Position numbers and translations under genes: made by a program. Below are positions 30,665 to 34,375 of a stretch of 34,375 bases of DNA, piece by piece (the stretch's first letter is position 1; every line of letters begins with the position of its first letter). The DNA lies in assembly GCF_018070345.1 (NCBI RefSeq), contig NZ_JAGPXX010000048.1:1-34375 (forward strand), in the 5' to 3' direction. Origin of the DNA: Streptomyces sp. F63 (GTDB lineage: Bacteria; Actinomycetota; Actinomycetes; Streptomycetales; Streptomycetaceae). Below the pieces are notes generated by a model. That model had not been told where the DNA came from. It saw only the letters and a list, made by a program, of their open reading frames with translations, and did not search any database.

Positions 30665-30710
30665 GGTCCAGCAGCCCGAGCCGGGCCGGTCCAGCAGCCC
30701 GAGCCGGGCC
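30665..30710. repeat. Two tandem 23-bp repeats between recX and the FAD monooxygenase
   Basis: The 23-bp unit at 30665-30687 is repeated without change at 30688-30710. Each copy holds GCCCG-AGC-CGGGC, a 5-bp hairpin with a 3-base loop. The repeats end 6 bases before the monooxygenase stop codon, in the gap between two convergent genes, so they may serve as a terminator. The rest of the 30507-30664 gap holds only weak GC-rich hairpins and no gene. Confidence 0.7.
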
Positions 30711-30715
30711 GGGCC

Positions 30716-32506
30716 TCAGCGGGATGTGCCGGTCGTGGAGGAGACGCCGTCAGCGGACGCCGGCGCCACCGCGCCCACGTCACCGGCCCCGGAGGGATCC
30801 CCGTCTCCGGCGGTGGTCCGGGCCGTTCCCGCCGTGCCGCCCCCCTCGGCTCCGCCGTTCTCCCCCGTTCCGTTCTCGTCGGCTCCTGCCCTTCCCGGTA
30901 CGGCACCGCTGCCCGGCGCGGCCGCCCCGCCTCCGCCGCGCACGATGTCCGCGCAGGCATGGAGCTCCGCCGGGTCCACGCCCGGTATCGCGGCGACCAG
31001 CCGGCCGTCCGGCCGGACCATCAGCACCGTGTGCGCCGCCGCGCCCGGGTAGCCCTCCGTCACCAGCAGTTCGGCCGGTACCGGCAGCGCCGCCACCGCC
31101 TCGGCCAGCCGCGGCATCAGCCCCGCGCCAAGCCAGTGCCTGCGGTCCCAGACCCCCGTCCCCGGGGCCACGAGCACCACCAGCAGATCGCCGCCGAGCC
31201 GCTCCCGGAGCCGTGCCGCGGAGCCGTCCGGCGCGGTCACCGCAACGTCCTCCACCGGATCACCCGGCAGGGTGCCCACCTCGGCCGAGGCCTCCGTGAC
31301 GGCAGGTGTGAGCGGGGAGTGCGCGTACCCGGGGGGCGCTCCCAGCGGGCCCCGCCCCAGGTGACCGTCCGTCAGCAGGCTCTCCTGCCCGCGCCCGGCC
31401 CCCGGCAGCAGTGACCGGCGCACGGCCGGCCAGGCGCCCGCGGAGCGGACCAGCGGCAGTGCCTGGTCGGCCGCGCGCAGCCGGGCGCCGACGGACCGGC
31501 GCCGCTCCGCCTGGTAGCTGTCGAGCAGCGGCTCGGAGGCGCCGTGGTGCCGGGCCAGCGCCAGTTTCCAGGAGAGGTTCGCCGCGTCCCGCAGCCCTTC
31601 GTCGAGTTCCTGGGTGCCGAGGCTGCCGAGCAGGTGCGCCGCGTCCCCGGCCAGGAAGACCCGCCGCGAGCGCCACCGGCGTGCGAGCCGGTGGTGGACG
31701 GTGTGCACCCCGGTGTCCAGCAGTTCGTACGGAGGCACCCCGCCGCACCAGGTGGTGAGGGTGTCGCGGATCCGGGCGACGAGGGCCTCCGGTGTCACGA
31801 GGTCGCCCCGGGGCGGCAGCAGCCAGTCGATCCGCCAGACCCCGTCCGGCAGTGGGCGTGCCAGGACCTCCCCGCCGCGCGGGCCCCGGTACAGAACCGC
31901 TTCGCCCGGCCAGGGGAGTTCCGTACGGAGCGCGGCCACCGCATGCCGTTCGACGGCCGTCCGGCCGGGGAAGCGCACATCGAGCAGCTTGCGGACGGTG
32001 GACCGCGCCCCGTCGCAGCCGACCAGATGGCTGCCGCGCCACGAGCCGCTGCCCCCGCCGGCCGCCGGCGGCCGGCCCGCCGGGCCCGCCGATTCCCGGG
32101 TGTACGCCGTCACGCCGTCCGCATCCTGCTCCAGGGCGTGGAGGCGGCAGCCGGTGGCGACCCGGGCGAGGTCTTCGGCCTCCAGCGCGGCCCGCAGCCC
32201 GTGGACGAGTGCGTGCTGCGGCAGATGGAGCGGGGCGTCGTCCCCCAACTCCTCGCGTCGCGGCGACTGCCGCCGCCGCAGCGTCCGCCAAGCGGTCCAC
32301 CGCGTGCCGGCGCCGGAGAACGAGGTGCCGAGGAGACGGCCGGTGAAGGCGGCGCTGTCCGGGCTCAGCACGGTCGTCCTGGCGGGCCGCGGCTCGTACG
32401 CGCCGGAGCCCTCGTCCAGGACGAGGACGGGGACGTCGTGCCGGGTGAGCGCGAGGGCGAGCGCGAGACCGACGGGTCCCGCGCCGACGACGATCACCGG
32501 GTCCAC
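30716..32506 (-). CDS. FAD-dependent aromatic-type monooxygenase
   Basis: A 596-residue flavoprotein hydroxylase of the PHBH/MhpA class. The N-terminal Rossmann motif GAGPVG lies at about 8-13 and ends its fold near VLVLDEG. The mid-protein FAD/NAD(P)H motif is LVGCDGARSTVRKLL. The second FAD motif is RVFLAGDAAHLL, followed by DEGLRDAANLSWKLA. The usual Pro-Pro-x-Gly-Gly stretch after GDAAH is altered to Leu-Leu-Gly-Ser-Leu-Gly-Thr-Gln. A thioredoxin-like C-terminal domain (about 455-555) ends in a low-complexity Gly/Ala/Asp tail. Substrate unknown. GTG 32506 is supported by AAGGAG 7 bases upstream and by a promoter whose -10 lies at 32578-32583. A longer frame to ATG 32602 would start before that promoter. 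It is separated from gluD by a terminator. Confidence 0.85.
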   Translation of the reverse strand: MDPVIVVGAGPVGLALALALTRHDVPVLVLDEGSGAYEPRPARTTVLSPDSAAFTGRLLGTSFSGAGTRWTAWRTLRRRQSPRREELGDDAPLHLPQHALVHGLRAALEAEDLARVATGCRLHALEQDADGVTAYTRESAGPAGRPPAAGGGSGSWRGSHLVGCDGARSTVRKLLDVRFPGRTAVERHAVAALRTELPWPGEAVLYRGPRGGEVLARPLPDGVWRIDWLLPPRGDLVTPEALVARIRDTLTTWCGGVPPYELLDTGVHTVHHRLARRWRSRRVFLAGDAAHLLGSLGTQELDEGLRDAANLSWKLALARHHGASEPLLDSYQAERRRSVGARLRAADQALPLVRSAGAWPAVRRSLLPGAGRGQESLLTDGHLGRGPLGAPPGYAHSPLTPAVTEASAEVGTLPGDPVEDVAVTAPDGSAARLRERLGGDLLVVLVAPGTGVWDRRHWLGAGLMPRLAEAVAALPVPAELLVTEGYPGAAAHTVLMVRPDGRLVAAIPGVDPAELHACADIVRGGGGAAAPGSGAVPGRAGADENGTGENGGAEGGGTAGTARTTAGDGDPSGAGDVGAVAPASADGVSSTTGTSR

Positions 32507-32577
32507 GGGGCGGCTCCTTCGACCCGGCGGGTCGGGGAAGGGATGGTGCAGGAAGCCCGGTGCGTGATCACAGAAGG

Positions 32578-32607
32578 AATGCAACCCACTGGGATTGCCC
32601 ACGTCAA
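32578..32607 (-). promoter_or_regulatory. Promoter of the FAD monooxygenase
   Basis: On the minus strand TTGACG (32607-32602) and TGCATT (32583-32578) are spaced by 18 bases, a good HrdB-type promoter. Transcription would begin near 32571, about 65 bases before GTG 32506. Confidence 0.6.
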
Positions 32608-32611
32608 GCGA

Positions 32612-32642
32612 GAGGGACAGCGGCTGACGACCGCTGTCCCTC
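32612..32642 (-). terminator. Terminator after gluD
   Basis: A 12-bp perfect stem, GAGGGACAGCGG (32612-32623) with its complement at 32631-32642, and a 7-base loop. It lies 28 bases after the gluD stop and just before the monooxygenase promoter, so it should end the glu operon transcript. Confidence 0.85.
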
Positions 32643-32670
32643 CCGTCGCTTCCGTCCCGGCCGGAACGGC

Positions 32671-33633
32671 TCAGGGGGTCTTGCTCACACCGTCGTCGCC
32701 GGGCCCGTGCCCCGGGCCGCCGCGCGGGCCCTCGGCGGGACCGTCTCCGGGCCCCGAGACCACCGCGACGTCACTGCCGATGTCCTCGGTCACCACGGCG
32801 CCGGTGCCCTTGCGGGAGCGCCGGGCCCGGCTCTCCAGCCGGCTCGCGAAGCTGGTGAGCAGGAAGTTGAGCAGGATGAAGAGGAGCGCCACCACGGTGA
32901 AGGCGGCGATGGTGTTCGCGCCGTAGTTGGCGGTGATGCTGCGGACGCGGCTCAGCAGTTCGGCGAAGCCGAGCATCGCGCCGCCCAGCGCCGTGTCCTT
33001 CACGATCACGACGAGCTGGCTGACCAGGGCCGGCAGCATCGCGGTCACGGCCTGCGGCAGCAGCACGTGGGACATGATCTGGCCCTTGCGCATGCCGATG
33101 GCCTTGGCCGCGTCCGTCTGCCCGTGCGGCAGGGAGAGGATGCCGGCGCGGACCACCTCGGCGATGACGGAGGCGTTGTAGAGGACCAGTCCGGTCACCA
33201 CCGCGTAGAGCGGGCGGATATCCGACTCCACATCGGTGAGCTGGGCGTACGCCTCGTTCGCGAACAGCATCAGCAGCAGCACCGGGATGGCGCGGAAGAA
33301 CTCGACGACCGCGCCGACCGGCACGCTGATCCACCGGTGGTCGGAGAGCCGTCCGATGCCGAGCAGGGCGCCGAACGGCAGCGCGATGACGATGGCCAGG
33401 GCCGCCGCCTTCAGCGTGTTCAGCAGGCCGGGCAGCAGGAAGGTGGTCCAGATCCGGGAGTCCTCGACGAATGGGAGCCACTTCTCGCCGGCGAGCTGGT
33501 TCTTGTCCGCCATGGTGTCCAGCACCCACCAGCCGACCAGCCCCAGGACGACGACGAACAGGACGGTGTAGAGCCAGTTGCGCCGCCGGGCACGGGGCCC
33601 CGGCACGTCGTACAGAACGGAGAGGTCACTCAT
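32671..33633 (-). CDS. gluD: Glutamate-type ABC transporter permease GluD
   Basis: A 320-residue inner-membrane permease of the polar amino acid (HisMQ/GlnP) type. After a cytoplasmic start come about six membrane helices between residues 20 and 275. The EAA loop that contacts the ATPase is at about 182-205, with QTDAAKAIGMRKGQIMSHVLLPQAV. The N-terminal half has the family's GLLNTLKAAALAIVIALPFG start of the permease fold. The C-terminal ~45 residues form a hydrophilic Gly/Pro/Asp-rich tail outside the fold. The ATG overlaps the gluC stop (ATGA at 33630-33633), so the two permeases are translated together. Place after recX and order match gluABCD of S. coelicolor. Glutamate as substrate is inferred from that synteny. 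Confidence 0.9.
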   Translation of the reverse strand: MSDLSVLYDVPGPRARRRNWLYTVLFVVVLGLVGWWVLDTMADKNQLAGEKWLPFVEDSRIWTTFLLPGLLNTLKAAALAIVIALPFGALLGIGRLSDHRWISVPVGAVVEFFRAIPVLLLMLFANEAYAQLTDVESDIRPLYAVVTGLVLYNASVIAEVVRAGILSLPHGQTDAAKAIGMRKGQIMSHVLLPQAVTAMLPALVSQLVVIVKDTALGGAMLGFAELLSRVRSITANYGANTIAAFTVVALLFILLNFLLTSFASRLESRARRSRKGTGAVVTEDIGSDVAVVSGPGDGPAEGPRGGPGHGPGDDGVSKTP

Positions 33634-34304
33634 CGCTTCACCGCCACACGCTTGCTCACCCAGCCGAGCAGCAGCCCCGTCGGAAGGGTCAGGACAATGA
33701 ACCCGAAGGCGAACACGGAGAAGACGAGGAAGATGACATCGCTCTCGTTCTCGATCATCTCCTTCATCAGCAGCGCCGCCTCGGAGACGCTGATGGTGGC
33801 TGCCACCGTGGTGTTCTTGGTGAGGGCGATCAGGACGTTCGCCAAGGGGGCCACCACCGACCGGAAGGCCTGCGGCAGGACGATGAGTGTCAGCACCTGC
33901 GTGAAGCCGAGCCCCAGCGCCCGTGCCGCCTCGGCCTGGCCCACGGGCACCGTGTTGATCCCGGAGCGCAGCGCCTCGCAGACGAAGGTGGCGGTGTAGG
34001 CCACCAGGCCGAGCACGGCCAGCCGGAAGCCGATCTCCTTCGAGGTCCCGCCGCCGAGGGTGACGCTCAAGGTCTGGTAGAGACCGAGCGAGGCGGCGAC
34101 GAGGACCACGGTGAGCGGAGTGTTCCGCATCATGTTGACGTACGCGGTCCCGAAGCCGCGCATCAGCGGAACGGGGCTCACGCGCATCCCGGCGAGGATC
34201 GTTCCCCAGATGAGCGACCCCACGGCCGAGTAGACGGTGAGCTGCACCGTCACCCAGAACGCGCCGAGCAGGTCGTACCGCTCTAGATCAAGAAAGTCGA
34301 ACAC
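33630..34304 (-). CDS. gluC: Glutamate-type ABC transporter permease GluC
   Basis: A 224-residue permease of the same ABC importer. About five membrane helices are present. The fold opens with GAFWVTVQLTVYSAVGSLIWG. The family segment AYVNMMRNTPLTVVLV sits at about 54-69, and the EAA loop QAEAARALGLGFTQVLTLIVLPQAF at about 122-146. It would pair with GluD to form the membrane channel, fed by the binding protein GluB and powered by GluA, both expected beyond the right edge. The GTG start at 34304 gives the usual MFDFLD beginning. The ribosome binding site is weak (GGA 5 bases upstream, GGGAG further off). Confidence 0.9.
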   Translation of the reverse strand: MFDFLDLERYDLLGAFWVTVQLTVYSAVGSLIWGTILAGMRVSPVPLMRGFGTAYVNMMRNTPLTVVLVAASLGLYQTLSVTLGGGTSKEIGFRLAVLGLVAYTATFVCEALRSGINTVPVGQAEAARALGLGFTQVLTLIVLPQAFRSVVAPLANVLIALTKNTTVAATISVSEAALLMKEMIENESDVIFLVFSVFAFGFIVLTLPTGLLLGWVSKRVAVKR

Positions 34305-34375
34305 GTGGATCCGCGCTCTCCCCTGGTGGTCGGATGGTGCGGCGGGGCGCCCGGGCGGGGGGGGGGCCGGCGGGG
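34305..34375. other. Right-edge sequence upstream of gluC, no complete gene
   Basis: The last 71 bases hold no recognisable gene. No stop codon occurs here in the leftward frames, so the 3' end of gluB is not identified. A run of ten G at about 34357-34366 lies in the final bases, as seen at the end of draft contigs, and its exact length should not be trusted. Confidence 0.5.

Noticed and set aside
32507..32602. Longer start (ATG 32602) for the FAD monooxygenase
   Set aside because: The ATG lies upstream of the -10 hexamer of a good promoter, has no ribosome binding site, and the extra residues are not part of the flavoprotein fold.
1..34375. Mobile elements, prophage, toxin-antitoxin or defence genes
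   Set aside because: No transposase, integrase, phage or defence-type protein is seen. Gene order is that of a conserved streptomycete core region.

Overview
The window reads as chromosomal DNA from a Streptomyces-like actinomycete. G+C is very high, third codon positions are almost always G or C, GTG starts are frequent, and the gene order matches the conserved Streptomyces core region that carries osaCAB, ftsK, rimO, pgsA, cinA, clgR, dps, recA, recX and gluABCD. Species cannot be told from the sequence alone. The right edge ends in a run of G, as at a draft contig end.

Left part (1-1270): the 3' end of a 23S rRNA gene, a complete 5S rRNA gene and a strong terminator close an rrn operon. 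Next come a shortened DegT/DnrJ-type aminotransferase-like gene that lacks the PLP-lysine segment, a tRNA-Thr(GGT), and a 14-bp terminator hairpin that also serves the convergent osaC.

Stress-signalling block (1279-10770): osaC (ATPase/kinase-PAS-GAF-GAF-PP2C) is divergent from osaA, a giant soluble hybrid histidine kinase with ten exact 276-bp HAMP-type repeats. osaB, a receiver plus coiled-coil protein without a DNA-binding domain, follows. Orthologues of this trio act in osmoadaptation and SigB control in S. coelicolor.

Central core block (10871-19080, all +): the ftsK DNA translocase, a RodZ-like membrane HTH protein, rimO, pgsA and cinA (the last three joined by overlapping stop/start codons), then clgR with its own terminator, a dps ferritin and a small Pro/Gly-rich membrane protein.

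Repair, transport and recombination block (19221-30506): on the minus strand, an lhr helicase followed by a nei DNA glycosylase that is frameshifted in this sequence. On the plus strand, an AraC regulator followed by azlC-azlD, a DUF3046 gene, an AI-2E-family permease, and SOS-controlled recA with recX.

Right part (30716-34304, all -): gluC and gluD, permeases of a glutamate-type ABC importer, a terminator, and an FAD monooxygenase with its own promoter.

No mobile element, CRISPR array, prophage or biosynthetic cluster was seen. The region is mostly ordinary core genome. The points most worth a second look are the HAMP array with its near-identical neighbouring units, the lysine-less aminotransferase, the broken nei, the possible osaC operator, and a set of apparently leaderless starts.
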